The notes: generated by a model from the sequence alone, not told the origin. DNA of 64,000 nucleotides from Herbaspirillum sp. 3R11 (GCF_004563925.1 NZ_SPNJ01000004.1:558001-622000); one strand, 5' to 3'; shown: positions 34,521 to 45,031, counted from the first letter of the stretch. Made by a program: numbers and translations.

Positions 34521-36014
34521 ATGGAAAAGATTACCCACTTCATCGGCGGCCGCCGCGTCGACACCAACAGCGACCGCTACGCCGATGTCTTCAACCCTGC
34601 CTTGGGCGTACCAGTCGCACGCGTTGCGCTGGGCACGGCGGAAGAAGTCAATGATGCCGTCACCGCAGCCGCAGCAGCTTTTCCGGCATGGTCCAACACG
34701 CCGCCGCTGACGCGTGCACGCGTGCTGTTCAAATTCCTCAACCTGATCCAGCAGCACGCCGACGATTTCGCCGCGATTCTCACCCGCGAACACGGCAAGA
34801 CCTTCTCCGACGCACAAGGCGAAGTCGCGCGCGGCATCGAAGTGGTCGAGTACGCAGTCGGCATTCCGCAGATGCTCAAGGGCGAATACACCGACCAGAT
34901 CGCCCGCGGCATCGACGCCTGGTCGATGCGCCAGGCGCTGGGCGTGGTGGCCGGCATCACGCCGTTCAACTTCCCGGCGATGGTGCCGATGTGGATGTTC
35001 CCGATCGCGCTGGCCTGTGGCAACTGCTTCATCCTCAAGCCTTCCGAACGCGACCCGTCGGCCTCGCTGCTGATCGCCGAATTGCTGCAGCAAGCCGGTT
35101 TGCCGGACGGCGTGTTCAGCGTCATCCAGGGCGACAAGGTCACCGTCGATGCATTGCTCGATCATCCGAAAGTCAAAGCCATCAGCTTCGTCGGCTCGAC
35201 GCCGATCGCCGAATACATCTACGCGCGCGGCAGCGCCAAGGGCAAGCGCGTCCAAGCCTTGGGCGGCGCCAAGAATCACATGGTCGTCATGCCCGACGCC
35301 GACATGCAAGTTGCGGTCGATGCGCTGATCGGCGCAGCATACGGTTCGGCCGGTGAGCGCTGCATGGCGATCTCGGTCGCGGTCGCGGTCGGCGACGCCG
35401 GCGACAAGCTGGTCACGGCTTTGGCCGAACGCACCCGCAATCTGAAGATCAACGACGGCATGGAAAAAGATGCCGAGATGGGCCCGGTCGTCACCGCTGC
35501 AGCAAAAGCGCGTATCGAAGGCCTGATCGGCAAGGGCGTCGAAGAAGGCGCGACGCTGGTGGTCGACGGTCGCGGCTTCAAGGTGCCGGGTCGTGAAAAC
35601 GGTTTCTTCGTCGGCGGCACGCTGTTCGATCACGTAACTCCTGAAATGACCATCTACAAGGAAGAAATTTTCGGACCCGTGCTGTGCGTGGTGCGCGCAC
35701 CCGATGTCGCTACCGCGGTCGAGCTCATCAATAATCATGAATACGGCAACGGTGTCGCCGTCTTCACACGCGACGGTGGCGTGGCGCGCGAGTTCGTGCG
35801 TCAGATCGAAGTCGGCATGGTCGGCGTCAACGTGCCGCTGCCGGTGCCGATGGCGTTCAGCAGTTTCGGCGGATGGAAGCGCAGTCTGTTCGGCGACCAT
35901 CATGTCTACGGTCCGGAAGGCGTGCGTTTTTACACCCGCGCGAAAGCCGTGATGCAGCGTTGGCCGAACACCGCCAGCGCCGGCGCCGAGTTCGCTTTCC
36001 CGCAGATGAAGTGA
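34521..36014 (+). CDS. mmsA: CoA-acylating methylmalonate-semialdehyde dehydrogenase
   Basis: A 497-residue aldehyde dehydrogenase. The nucleophile is C281 in [14 protein letters not shown]. The general-base Glu of ordinary ALDHs is replaced by Asn in [15 protein letters not shown], the hallmark of the CoA-dependent MMSDH group. The reaction is malonate or methylmalonate semialdehyde plus CoA and NAD to acetyl- or propionyl-CoA plus CO2. It is the second gene after the omega-aminotransferase, so together they can take beta-alanine to acetyl-CoA. Valine and inositol catabolism are other known uses. Confidence 0.92.
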   Translation: MEKITHFIGGRRVDTNSDRYADVFNPALGVPVARVALGTAEEVNDAVTAAAAAFPAWSNTPPLTRARVLFKFLNLIQQHADDFAAILTREHGKTFSDAQGEVARGIEVVEYAVGIPQMLKGEYTDQIARGIDAWSMRQALGVVAGITPFNFPAMVPMWMFPIALACGNCFILKPSERDPSASLLIAELLQQAGLPDGVFSVIQGDKVTVDALLDHPKVKAISFVGSTPIAEYIYARGSAKGKRVQALGGAKNHMVVMPDADMQVAVDALIGAAYGSAGERCMAISVAVAVGDAGDKLVTALAERTRNLKINDGMEKDAEMGPVVTAAAKARIEGLIGKGVEEGATLVVDGRGFKVPGRENGFFVGGTLFDHVTPEMTIYKEEIFGPVLCVVRAPDVATAVELINNHEYGNGVAVFTRDGGVAREFVRQIEVGMVGVNVPLPVPMAFSSFGGWKRSLFGDHHVYGPEGVRFYTRAKAVMQRWPNTASAGAEFAFPQMK

Positions 36015-36057
36015 GCTTGAAAAAAAGATGAAACCGGCGATTTCTTCATAGACAAAA

Positions 36058-36090
36058 ACGGCATGAGCGAACCTCATGCCGTCGCCGTTT
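36058..36090 (+). terminator. Terminator after the dehydrogenase gene, with nested outer repeat
   Basis: ACGGCATGAG (36058-36067) and CTCATGCCGT (36073-36082) form a perfect 10-bp stem with a 5-nt loop; TTTT follows at 36088-36091 after a few bases. An outer pair AAACCGG/CCGGTTT (36031-36037, 36097-36103) can enclose it. Confidence 0.7.
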
Positions 36091-36349
36091 TCAGAACCGG
36101 TTTTACCATGTGAAGTATTGGTGCGAAAGACGAATTTGGTGGTGCAGAACGATACTGAAAATGCACCGTCATCTGCTGAAAGGAATAATTAAATTCATCA
36201 AAAGAAAAATCCCTCCGGGAAGTAATTCACGTAGCATGCAGTAACGCGAAAAAACAAAATGCAGACGTGCAAAAAGGCACGATCATGCAAGCATTCGCGG
36301 CAGTAAAAATATAAAAACGAACAGAGACATTAATCCAGGAGGAGCAAAC

Positions 36350-36475
36350 ATGATCCATCGTCATCATGCATTGCGACGTTCGCACATTCGCGTGCGCACA
36401 AGGTCGCAAAACCGTCATCTTCACACTGCTTTTACCGAGGTAAACGCGGTGCATTTCCTCATATCCCTGCAATAG
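36350..36475 (+). CDS. 41-residue His/Arg-rich small ORF with strong ribosome-binding site
   Basis: ATG at 36350 is preceded by AGGAGGAG (36337-36344) at 5 nt, the best ribosome-binding site in the window. It opens a 41-codon frame ending with TAG at 36475. The product begins MIHRHHALRRSHIRVRTRSQ and has seven His and seven Arg, with a hydrophobic end FLISLQ. No known family is recognised. It lies 132 bp before the binding-protein gene on the same strand, so it may be a leader peptide controlling the operon or a small basic protein. Expression is unproven. Confidence 0.4.
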   Translation: MIHRHHALRRSHIRVRTRSQNRHLHTAFTEVNAVHFLISLQ

Positions 36476-36607
36476 CTTTCCCCGTATTTTTGCCTCTGGC
36501 GACGCCATGATTTTTCATCGTCACGGGCATGGAACTTGCGTCACAATACCCCGACTCAATTGCTGATCAACCCTTTCAATGCGCAGTCATTTTTTGGAGA
36601 TGTGAAT

Positions 36608-37804
36608 ATGATGAAACGTCGTGATTTTCTCAAGCTGTCCGCCCTCGCCGCACCTGGCGCGCTGTCCTATACCGATGTCTTCGCGCAAGCCGATGCGATC
36701 CAGTTCGGTTGCCCTGTTCCAATGTCGGGTCCGTTCGCCGCCAACGGCAAGTACGCCGACATGGGCATGAAGCTGGTGCTGCAAAAATACGGCAAGGTGC
36801 TCGGCAAGAACCTGACTTACACCACGCTCGACACCGAAGGAAAACCGGCGACCGCCGTGCGCAAGGTGCAGGAAACGATGGAAAAGGGCACGCGCTTTTT
36901 CGCCGGCGGCATCCTCTCCGGCGAAGCGCTGGCGATGGGCAAGGAAGCGGAAAAAGGCGGCAGCATCTTCATCACCACCGCAGGCGCTGATGAAATCACC
37001 GGCAGCGATTGCAACCGCGCTACCTTCCGCTGGTCGGTGCCGACCTTCGGCGCGATCGAACAAACCGTGCGTCCACTGCTGGAAAAGATGCCCAACGCCA
37101 AACGCTGGTACACCATCACGCCGCAATATGTGTTCGGCGACGGCTTGCTGAGCGCGGCCAAGGCGATCTTCAAGGAAAAAGGCATTGAGCACGTCGGCAA
37201 CAGCTACCACTCGCTGGCCGAGAAGGAATTCAGTGGCTACCTCACCAACGCCATGGCTGCCAAGCCGGACGTCCTGCTGTTGCTGAATTTCGGCTCGCAA
37301 TCGTCGGACACGCTGCGTCAAGCCGTGAGCTTCGGCATGAAGAACAACTGCACCATCCTGATGGCCTGGGCTTCGGGCCTGGAACAATTCGAAACCCTGG
37401 GCGCGGACATTTGCGACGGCGTGTACTTCGGCGCGCAATACTGGCACGCCATCGATGCGCCGTTCAACAAGGAGTTCGTCAAGATCGTCAACGACTCGCT
37501 GAAGATCGACCCGAACTACAGCCTGGCCGGTTCCTACATCTGTACCAAGATCGTGCTCGACGCCATCATCAAGGCCAACAGCACCGATCCGAAAGCGGTC
37601 ATTGCGGCGATGGAAGGCATGAAGTATGAAGGCCTGACCGGCACCGAAGAAATCCGCAAGGGCGATCACCAGGTCATCAAGAACTACTACCTGCTCAAGG
37701 GCAAGGCGAAGTCGAAGATGCGCAACAAGAACGACTATGCGGACATCATCTCGTCCGGCAAGTCCTTCCTCGCGCTCGACAAAACCATGTGTAAATTGGG
37801 CTAA
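36608..37804 (+). CDS. ABC transporter substrate-binding protein (LivK/amide-binding type) with Tat-like signal
   Basis: A 398-residue type I periplasmic binding protein. The N-terminus MMKRRDFLKLSALAA carries a twin-arginine motif and the signal ends near DVFAQA. The body (FGCPVPMSGPFAANGKYADMG) is the Peripla_BP_6 family, which binds branched-chain amino acids, amides, urea or short peptides. The start ATG 36608 lies 8 nt after GGAG; a frame opening at 36536 is in phase but not needed. It heads the operon with two permeases, two ATPases and two hydrolases. Tat export suggests folding before translocation. Confidence 0.9.
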   Translation: MMKRRDFLKLSALAAPGALSYTDVFAQADAIQFGCPVPMSGPFAANGKYADMGMKLVLQKYGKVLGKNLTYTTLDTEGKPATAVRKVQETMEKGTRFFAGGILSGEALAMGKEAEKGGSIFITTAGADEITGSDCNRATFRWSVPTFGAIEQTVRPLLEKMPNAKRWYTITPQYVFGDGLLSAAKAIFKEKGIEHVGNSYHSLAEKEFSGYLTNAMAAKPDVLLLLNFGSQSSDTLRQAVSFGMKNNCTILMAWASGLEQFETLGADICDGVYFGAQYWHAIDAPFNKEFVKIVNDSLKIDPNYSLAGSYICTKIVLDAIIKANSTDPKAVIAAMEGMKYEGLTGTEEIRKGDHQVIKNYYLLKGKAKSKMRNKNDYADIISSGKSFLALDKTMCKLG

Positions 37805-37908
37805 ACCTGTTGGCGTAGTTTGTTTCTGCACGGCGCGGTACAGACATCCTGTATCGCGCCAACTCCGCACATTACTGCAAGCTGCTTGCACAAGCGTTTC
37901 GAGGTTTC

Positions 37909-38769
37909 ATGAATATCTATCTGCTGCAAATTGCCAACGGCATCGGCATCGGCATGCTGTATTTCCTGCTCGCGGTGGGCCTTTCCATCGTGTTCGGGCT
38001 GCTGCGTTTCGTCAATTTTTCGCATGGCGCGTTTTTCCTGCTGGGTGCGTATTTCTGCTTCCAGCTTGGTGAAATGGGCGTCAATTTCTGGTGGTCCTTG
38101 TTGATCGCTCCCGTCGTGGTCGGCTTGTTTGCATTCCTGGTTGAGCGCTTCGTCCTGCGCCACATTTATGCATTGCCGCATCACTTCCATATTCTCTTCA
38201 CGGTCGGCCTGGCGCTGGTGTTGCAGGAGGCCGTGATCTCTTATTGGGGTCCGTTGGGCAACAATATTTCACCGCCGGATATCTTGCAGGGCGTGGTCAT
38301 GGCCGGTGGTTTCGTGTATCCGAAATACCGTCTGTTCGTGATCGCTTTCACCGCCGTGATGGCGCTGCTGTTGTGGTGGATCCTCGAAGGAACACGCCTC
38401 GGTTCCATCGTGCGCGCCGGCAGCGAATCGACTGAAATGGTGTCGCTGCTGGGCCTCAATATCGATCGCATTTTCAGCCTGGTGTTTGCACTGGGCGCGT
38501 TCACCGCCGGCCTGGCGGGCGCCCTGGCGGCGCCTATCCGCGGCGTCGAACCGTTCATGGGCGTCGAGGCCCTGGGCATCGCGTTCGTGGTGGTGGTGAT
38601 CGGCGGCCTCGGCAGTTTCTCCGGCGCGCTGGTGGGCGGCATCCTGGTAGGCATCGTGCAAAGCGTGATGAGCACGGTGTGGTCGGAAGGCGCGCATCTG
38701 ATGATTTATGTGGCGATGGCGGCGGTCATGCTGCTGCGTCCGAACGGCCTGCTCGGCCGCGCCAGCTGA
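37909..38769 (+). CDS. Branched-chain amino-acid/amide-type ABC permease (LivH-like)
   Basis: A 286-residue inner-membrane permease of the LivH type with about eight hydrophobic segments; IFGLLRFVNFSHGAFFLLGAY near residues 25-45 and the EAA-like loop GLNIDRIFSLVFALGAFTAGLAG are typical. The start ATG 37909 follows GAGG. It lies 104 bp after the binding-protein gene and 10 bp before the LivM-like gene. Together with the latter it forms the membrane channel of the transporter. Confidence 0.92.
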   Translation: MNIYLLQIANGIGIGMLYFLLAVGLSIVFGLLRFVNFSHGAFFLLGAYFCFQLGEMGVNFWWSLLIAPVVVGLFAFLVERFVLRHIYALPHHFHILFTVGLALVLQEAVISYWGPLGNNISPPDILQGVVMAGGFVYPKYRLFVIAFTAVMALLLWWILEGTRLGSIVRAGSESTEMVSLLGLNIDRIFSLVFALGAFTAGLAGALAAPIRGVEPFMGVEALGIAFVVVVIGGLGSFSGALVGGILVGIVQSVMSTVWSEGAHLMIYVAMAAVMLLRPNGLLGRAS

Positions 38770-38779
38770 GGAGATGATC

Positions 38780-39766
38780 ATGAAACATATCGCTCATTTC
38801 CGCTTTACGCTGCTGGTCATCGCCGTGGTGTTGCTGCTGCCGCTGTGCGTCGGCTCCGGCACGCTGGCGACTGAAGTATTGATCTATGCGCTGGCCGCAC
38901 TCGGTTGCAACCTGCTGCTCGGGTATACCGGGCTGATGTCGTTCGGCCAGGGGATTTTCTTCGGCATCGGCAGTTACGCCACTGGTCTGGCGTTGTTGCA
39001 CCTGAAGGCGCCGCTGCTGATTTCGCTATTGATCGCCGCACTCATCGGCGGGCTGATTGCGCTGCTGGTCGGCTGGTTCTCGATTCGCCAGCGCGGCACT
39101 TATTTCGTCATGCTGACGCTGGCGTTTGCGCAGATGTTCTACTTCCTCGCCTACACGATGAAAGACATCACCGGCGGCGACAACGGCCTGCTCGACATCC
39201 CGCGTCCGAACCTGTCCGTGTTGGGCCACACGCTGTTGCCGACGACCACGTCGTGGCAGTACTACAGCTTCGTCGCGATCCTGTTCGTGGTGGTGTTCTG
39301 GCTGTTGCAGCGCGTGGTGGACTCTGTGCTGGGACGCACGCTGCTGGCGGTGCGCGACAACGAGGCGCGCGCGTCTGCTGTCGGCTATGACATCACCCTG
39401 CTGAAGCTGGCCGCGTTCGTCATCTCCGGTGCCGTGACCGGTCTCGCGGGTGGTTTGCACGCGATGATGACCGGCGTCGCGCCGCTGTCGAACATCGAAT
39501 ACCACACCAGCGAATCGATCCTGATCATGACCGTGATCGGCGGCACCGGCAACCTGTTCGCGTCGGTGCTGGGCGCGTCGTTCTACGTGATTGTCGGCAA
39601 CTGGCTGTCGACGCTGTGGCCACGCTGGCTGATGCTGCTGGGCTTCCTGCTGATCGGCGTGAGCCTGTACATGCACAAGGGCTTGTACGGCCTGGCGCAA
39701 TCGCTGTTGCAACGTTTCCGTCCCGGCGCAAAACCGAGCGCGGACGTCGCCAAGGAGATCCACTGA
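38780..39766 (+). CDS. Branched-chain amino-acid/amide-type ABC permease (LivM-like)
   Basis: A 328-residue permease with about nine hydrophobic segments; LGYTGLMSFGQGIFFGIGSYA and DNEARASAVGYDITLLKLAAFVIS are LivM features. The start ATG 38780 lies 6 nt after GAGGAG; ATG 38774 is inside the box and less likely. Its TGA stop overlaps the ATG of the next ATPase gene by one base, so expression of the two is coupled. Confidence 0.92.
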   Translation: MKHIAHFRFTLLVIAVVLLLPLCVGSGTLATEVLIYALAALGCNLLLGYTGLMSFGQGIFFGIGSYATGLALLHLKAPLLISLLIAALIGGLIALLVGWFSIRQRGTYFVMLTLAFAQMFYFLAYTMKDITGGDNGLLDIPRPNLSVLGHTLLPTTTSWQYYSFVAILFVVVFWLLQRVVDSVLGRTLLAVRDNEARASAVGYDITLLKLAAFVISGAVTGLAGGLHAMMTGVAPLSNIEYHTSESILIMTVIGGTGNLFASVLGASFYVIVGNWLSTLWPRWLMLLGFLLIGVSLYMHKGLYGLAQSLLQRFRPGAKPSADVAKEIH

Positions 39767-40541
39767 TGAGCACGCCTATCCTCAAAGCGGTGAACGTCAC
39801 CAAACGCTACGGCAAGTTCACCGCAGTCAACAACATCACGCTGGACATCCTGCCGGGCACCGTGCATTCGGTGATCGGTCCCAACGGCGCCGGCAAGACT
39901 ACGCTGTTCCATACGCTGACCGGCACCACGCCGATCACCGAAGGCAGCATCCTGGTCGAGGGCGAAGAAGTCTCGCACCTGCCCGGCTACAAACGCGTGC
40001 GCAAAGGCCTGGCGCGTTCGTTCCAGGTGACCAGCCTGTTCCCCAACCTGAGCGTGCGCGAAAACCTGCGGCTGGCGGCGCAAGGCACGCGTCCGGCGCA
40101 GGCGCTCAATCCATGGAAGCGGCCCGAGTTGCTGCGCCAGGCCTGCGACCTCGCCGAACAATTGGTGGCGCGCCTGAACCTGCAAGGCGTCGCCGATCGC
40201 CTGTCGTCGGAACTCTCGCACGGCCAGCAACGCCGCCTCGAAGTCGGCATGGCGATGGCAGGTCAGCCGAAGGTGATCTTCCTCGATGAGCCGACTTCCG
40301 GCATGGGCATCGACGACATCGCCGAGATGAAAAAACTGATCCACAGCTTGCGCGACAATTACACCGTGGTGCTGATCGAACACAACATGGATATCGTGAT
40401 GGACATCTCCGACAGCATCACCGTGATGCAACAGGGACAGATCCTGGCGCAAGGCAAGCCGAATGAAATCCGCAATGACGAACGCGTGCGCCGCGCTTAT
40501 CTGGGCAGCATGATCACCGGTGGAAAGAACGGAGGAAAAGC

Positions 40542-40545
<4 letters not shown>
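39766..40545 (+). CDS. ABC transporter ATP-binding protein (LivG-like)
   Basis: A 259-residue ABC ATPase. Walker A is GPNGAGKTT, the signature is the variant LSHGQQRRLEVG, Walker B is VIFLDEPTSGMG and the switch His is in VLIEHNMDIV. LSHGQ instead of LSGGQ is common in LivG and UrtD-type subunits. It starts on the last base of the LivM gene and overlaps the LivF-like gene by 4 bp. Confidence 0.93.
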
Positions 40546-41246
<701 letters not shown>

Positions 41247-41306
41247 GTTGAAGCCTGATTTTCAGCCTGCCTGACTACGAACACCATTGAATCTGACGGA
41301 ATCATC

Positions 41307-42563
41307 ATGAACACAAAAACCAGCATCACCAATTTGCGCATCGACGGCAAACGCCTGTGGAACTCGCTGATGGATCTCGGCGCGATCGGTGCGACACAGA
41401 AGGGCGGCGTCTGCCGCCTCGCGCTGACCGATCTCGACAAGCAGGGCCGCGATCTCGTCAGCAGCTGGGCCAAACAGGAAGGCATGAGCGTCGTCGTCGA
41501 CCAGATCGGCAACATCTTCATGCGCCGCGCCGGCCGCAATAACGACCTGCCGCCGGTAGTCACCGGCTCGCACATCGACACACAGCCGACCGGCGGCAAG
41601 TTCGACGGCAACTACGGCGTGCTGGCCGGCATGGAAGTGATCCGCACGCTCAACCAGCACAACATCCAGACCGAAGCGCCGATCGAAGTCGCGGTGTGGA
41701 CCAACGAAGAAGGTTCGCGCTTCGTGCCGGTGATGATGGGTTCGGGCGTGTTCTGCGGCGCGTTCACGCTGGAGCATGCTTACAGCGCGACCGACACTGA
41801 CGGCAAGAACGTCAAGGATGAACTGACGCGCATCGGCTACATCGGTGAACAGAAGTGCGGCGATCATCCGATCGGTGCGTACTACGAAGCGCACATCGAG
41901 CAAGGCCCGGTGCTGGAAAACGCCGACACCGTGATCGGCGTGGTGCCTGCCGTGCTGGGTCTGTCGTGGTACGACTGCACGGTCACCGGCTTCGAATCGC
42001 ACGCCGGTCCGACGCCGATGGAAATCCGCAAGGACGCGCTGCAAGTGTCGACGTACATCATGCAGGAAGTCGTGGCCATCGCGAATCGTTATCCGCCCTA
42101 CGGCCGCGGCACCGTCGGCCAGGTGCAGGTGATGCCGAACAGCCGCAACGTGATTCCGGGCCAGGTGAAATTCTCCATCGACCTGCGCAACGTCAGCGAT
42201 GAAACGCTCAATCAGATGCACGAAGATCTGCTGGCGTATCTGGAACAAACCCGCCAGAAGACCGGACTGAAGATCGAGCTGGAACGCGTGTCCTACTTCC
42301 CGCCCTGCCCTTTCCATCCCGACTGCGTCGGCGAAGTGCGCAATGCATCGGCGATGCTTGGCTACGCCACCATGGATGTGGTTTCGGGTGCAGGTCACGA
42401 TGCGATCTACGCCGCGCGCCTGGCCCCGGCCGGGATGATTTTCGTACCGTGCAAGGATGGTGTCAGCCATAACGAAATCGAGGACGCCAAACCCGAACAT
42501 CTGGAAGCCGGCGCCAACGTGCTGTTGCATGCAATGCTGGCCAGCGCAAAAGTCGTCGCCTGA
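41307..42563 (+). CDS. Zn-dependent M20-family hydrolase, hydantoinase/carbamoylase type
   Basis: A 418-residue amidohydrolase of the N-carbamoyl-L-amino-acid hydrolase / beta-ureidopropionase / allantoate amidohydrolase family. Metal ligands appear as H89 (GSHIDTQ), D100 (KFDGNYGV) and E134-E135 (TNEEGSRF); IEQGPVLE and SHAGPTPMEIRKDA are family motifs. Members cleave N-carbamoyl amides to amine, CO2 and ammonia. If it acts on N-carbamoyl-beta-alanine, the product would feed the upstream aminotransferase. No dihydropyrimidinase or dehydrogenase gene is in the window, so the exact substrate is open. Confidence 0.9.
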   Translation: MNTKTSITNLRIDGKRLWNSLMDLGAIGATQKGGVCRLALTDLDKQGRDLVSSWAKQEGMSVVVDQIGNIFMRRAGRNNDLPPVVTGSHIDTQPTGGKFDGNYGVLAGMEVIRTLNQHNIQTEAPIEVAVWTNEEGSRFVPVMMGSGVFCGAFTLEHAYSATDTDGKNVKDELTRIGYIGEQKCGDHPIGAYYEAHIEQGPVLENADTVIGVVPAVLGLSWYDCTVTGFESHAGPTPMEIRKDALQVSTYIMQEVVAIANRYPPYGRGTVGQVQVMPNSRNVIPGQVKFSIDLRNVSDETLNQMHEDLLAYLEQTRQKTGLKIELERVSYFPPCPFHPDCVGEVRNASAMLGYATMDVVSGAGHDAIYAARLAPAGMIFVPCKDGVSHNEIEDAKPEHLEAGANVLLHAMLASAKVVA

Positions 42564-42588
42564 ATAACGAACCCCGCAAGGAATAGTC

Positions 42589-44088
42589 ATGCCGTTAAAG
42601 ATAGTCGTCGCCCGTCTCAACCACGAGACCAACACCTTCTCGCCGATCCCGACGCCGCTGGAAGCGTTCCTGCCGCAATGGGACGCCGCTGCCTACAAGG
42701 ATCAGAAAGGCGCACGCACTGCGATGGGTGCCTTCCTCGATATCGCTGACGGCCTGTCGGCCACCATCGTGACGCCGTTGTCCGCCACGGCCAATCCGAG
42801 TGCAACGGTGGCCGCCGATGCGTACACGCTGATGACCGACGCCATCGTGCGGGCAATCGAAGGCGGTTGCGACGCCATCATGCTCGACCTGCATGGCGCC
42901 ATGGTGGCGGAGAACGCCGACGATGGCGAAGGCGCGCTGCTCGAACGCATCCGCAAGATCGCGCCGCATGTACCGCTGTGCGTGGCGCTCGATCTGCACG
43001 GTAACGTCACGCAAAAGATGGTCGACAACGCCGACATCATCGTCAGCTTCAAGACTTATCCGCACATCGACATGTATGAAACCGGCGAACACGCCGGACG
43101 CCTGCTGGTGGAGCTGCTTCAAGAGAAGTCGCGCCCGGTCACCGGTTGGCGCCAAGTACCGTTGCTGTCGGCGACGCTAACCAGCAATACCTCGGCCTCG
43201 GCAATGTTGCGCGCGGTTGAACAGGCCAAGCTGGCGGAGAAGCAGACCGGCGTATTGGCGGTGTCGGTGCTGGCCGGATTTCCGCTGTCCGACTTCCGCG
43301 ATGCCGGCATGTCGGTGGTGGTAGTGACCGACAACGATGCGGCGCTCGCGCAAAACGTCGCCGACACGATTGCGAAACAGATCTGGGCCGAGCGTGACGA
43401 TTTCGTCTACGACAGCCAGCCGCTGCGCGAGTCGCTGGCGCATGCGCGTGAAATGGCTGCGGGTTCGGGCAAGGGCCCGGTGCTGTTGCTGGACCATAGC
43501 GACAACGTCATGTCGGGCGGCACCTGCAACACCATGGACGTATTGGAAGCGGCGCTGGCCGGAGGCATGCGCGGCATCGCCGCCGGTCCGATCAGCGATC
43601 CGGAAGCGGTCGCGCAATTATTGAAAGCGGGCGTGGGCGGCACAGTCACGCTGGCGGTCGGCAACAAGGTGGCGCTGACGCAGCAGGGCATCGTCAAGAC
43701 GCCACTGCAACTGACCGGCAAGGTGCTGGCGATCACCGACGGCGTGTTCCGCGTATCGGGTCCGATCTATACCGGCTCGACCATCAATATGGGCAACAGC
43801 GTGCTGTTCGACACCGGCGCAGCAAAAATCGTCATCACCGAGGAACGCGTCGAGCCGTATGACCTGGGCGTGTTCACCAGCCTCGGCCTGGACCCGGCGA
43901 CGATGGATTACGTGATCCTGAAGTCGCGCATGTATTGCCGCCCGGTGTTCGTGCCGATCAGCAAAGGGCTGGTGGAATGCGACTCCGACAGCGGCGGCCC
44001 GACCAGTTCCAACTTCGACCTGTTCCCGATCCGCAAGGTGCGGCGTCCGGTCTATCCGCTCGACGCTGCAACACCCTCGCCCGTCTGA
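42589..44088 (+). CDS. M81-family (MlrC-like) metallohydrolase
   Basis: A 499-residue protein of the M81/MlrC family, named for the microcystin-degradation protein MlrC. N-terminal LNHETNTFSP, the block IMLDLHGAMV and ALDLHGNVT are the metal-binding motifs; the C-terminal half holds GGTCNTMDVLEAAL and SDSGGPTSSNFDLFP. The family is linked to hydrolysis of short peptides or amides, but characterised cases are few. It starts 26 bp after the M20 gene with AAGGAA at 6 nt. Its place in a transporter-hydrolase operon suggests a second step on the imported compound. Confidence 0.9.
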   Translation: MPLKIVVARLNHETNTFSPIPTPLEAFLPQWDAAAYKDQKGARTAMGAFLDIADGLSATIVTPLSATANPSATVAADAYTLMTDAIVRAIEGGCDAIMLDLHGAMVAENADDGEGALLERIRKIAPHVPLCVALDLHGNVTQKMVDNADIIVSFKTYPHIDMYETGEHAGRLLVELLQEKSRPVTGWRQVPLLSATLTSNTSASAMLRAVEQAKLAEKQTGVLAVSVLAGFPLSDFRDAGMSVVVVTDNDAALAQNVADTIAKQIWAERDDFVYDSQPLRESLAHAREMAAGSGKGPVLLLDHSDNVMSGGTCNTMDVLEAALAGGMRGIAAGPISDPEAVAQLLKAGVGGTVTLAVGNKVALTQQGIVKTPLQLTGKVLAITDGVFRVSGPIYTGSTINMGNSVLFDTGAAKIVITEERVEPYDLGVFTSLGLDPATMDYVILKSRMYCRPVFVPISKGLVECDSDSGGPTSSNFDLFPIRKVRRPVYPLDAATPSPV

Positions 44089-44107
44089 CGATCTGAGTAA
44101 TACGACC

Positions 44108-45031
44108 ATGCCATCGACGAGCGCGCAGAGCCGCAAGGACAGCGGCAAGGCGAAGTTGCTGCTGCTCATCCTCGGTGTGCTCTGGGGACTCAACTGGCCT
44201 GCGGTGAAGATATCGTTGAGCGGGATCTCGCCGTGGACCTTGCGCAGCATCGGTCTCGGCGCTGCCGCGTGCACGCTGTTCGCGCTGGCGTTCGCACGCG
44301 GGCGCAGCCTGCATATCAGCCGGCGCGATCGTCCGCACATCGTCATGACGGGGCTGCTCAACATCGCGCTGTTCAACATCTTGCTGACCTTCGCCCAGCT
44401 CGGTGCGGCGACCTCGCGCGTGGCGATCATCACTTATTCGATGCCGCTGTGGGCGACGCTGTTTGCGCGCATCGCGCTCGGTGAAAAACTCGACCGCATG
44501 CGCGCCATTGGTCTGGCGTTCGGAGCCGGCGGCCTGGCGGTGCTGATTGCGCCGTTGATCGGCGGCGGCCTGCTGAACCTGCCGCATGGCATCCTCTACG
44601 CATTGGCGGCAGCGCTGACCTGGGCTGCCGGAACCGTCTACATGAAGTGGGCCAAAATCAACGCCGAACCGCTGGCGATCGCCGCCTGGCAATTGCTGAT
44701 CGGCGCGCTGGTGGCGCTGGCCGGCTTGCTGTCGTTCGAGGGATGGCCACATCCGGGTGCGCTGCATCTGCCGGTCATGATCGCGCTGGCGTATCACATC
44801 TTTTTCGGCATGGCCGCGGCCTACATCTTGTGGTTCGAGATCATTGCCAGATTGCCGGCCGGCGTTGCCGCATTGGGCACCTTGCTGGTGCCGGTGGTCG
44901 GCGTCAGCAGTGCGATGTTGCTGCTCGGCGAACGTCCCAGCGTGCCCGACCTGCTGGGCTTCGCGCTGATTTTCGGCGCCGCCGTCTGTGTGCTGCTGCC
45001 GGCAGGATCCCTGCGCCTGAGCAGGGCCTGA
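44108..45031 (+). CDS. EamA/DMT-family transporter
   Basis: A 307-residue membrane protein with about ten hydrophobic helices and two EamA repeats (about 12-140 and 155-300); LLLLILGVLWGLNWPAVKI is a typical first helix. It lies 20 bp after the M81 gene and may be the last gene of the transport operon. DMT members mostly export amino acids or metabolites, so it could relieve excess product. Its stop codon touches the stop codon of the convergent GGDEF-EAL gene without a gap. Confidence 0.88.
   Translation: MPSTSAQSRKDSGKAKLLLLILGVLWGLNWPAVKISLSGISPWTLRSIGLGAAACTLFALAFARGRSLHISRRDRPHIVMTGLLNIALFNILLTFAQLGAATSRVAIITYSMPLWATLFARIALGEKLDRMRAIGLAFGAGGLAVLIAPLIGGGLLNLPHGILYALAAALTWAAGTVYMKWAKINAEPLAIAAWQLLIGALVALAGLLSFEGWPHPGALHLPVMIALAYHIFFGMAAAYILWFEIIARLPAGVAALGTLLVPVVGVSSAMLLLGERPSVPDLLGFALIFGAAVCVLLPAGSLRLSRA

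Larger units (their letters stand above)
36015..36607. other. 593-bp intergenic region before the ABC transporter operon
   Basis: After the terminator (36058-36090) the region turns AT-rich relative to its neighbours. It holds an inverted pair GGTGCA/TGCACC (36141-36146, 36162-36167), a 41-codon ORF with a very strong ribosome-binding site (36350-36475), and the leader of the binding-protein gene. A 93-codon frame on the minus strand (36227-36508) has no ribosome-binding site or recognisable domain. Confidence 0.6.

Noticed and set aside
36276..36288. Sigma-54-like element GGCAC-N-TGC before the ABC operon
   Set aside because: The GG and GC dinucleotides are 9 bp apart instead of 10, and the nearby GGTGCA/TGCACC pair is in the wrong order for an NtrC site. 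Not reported as a promoter.
36227..36508. 93-codon minus-strand frame between the dehydrogenase and ABC genes
   Set aside because: No ribosome-binding site, no recognisable domain, and it runs antisense to the better-supported small ORF at 36350; Cys/Met-rich composition looks accidental.
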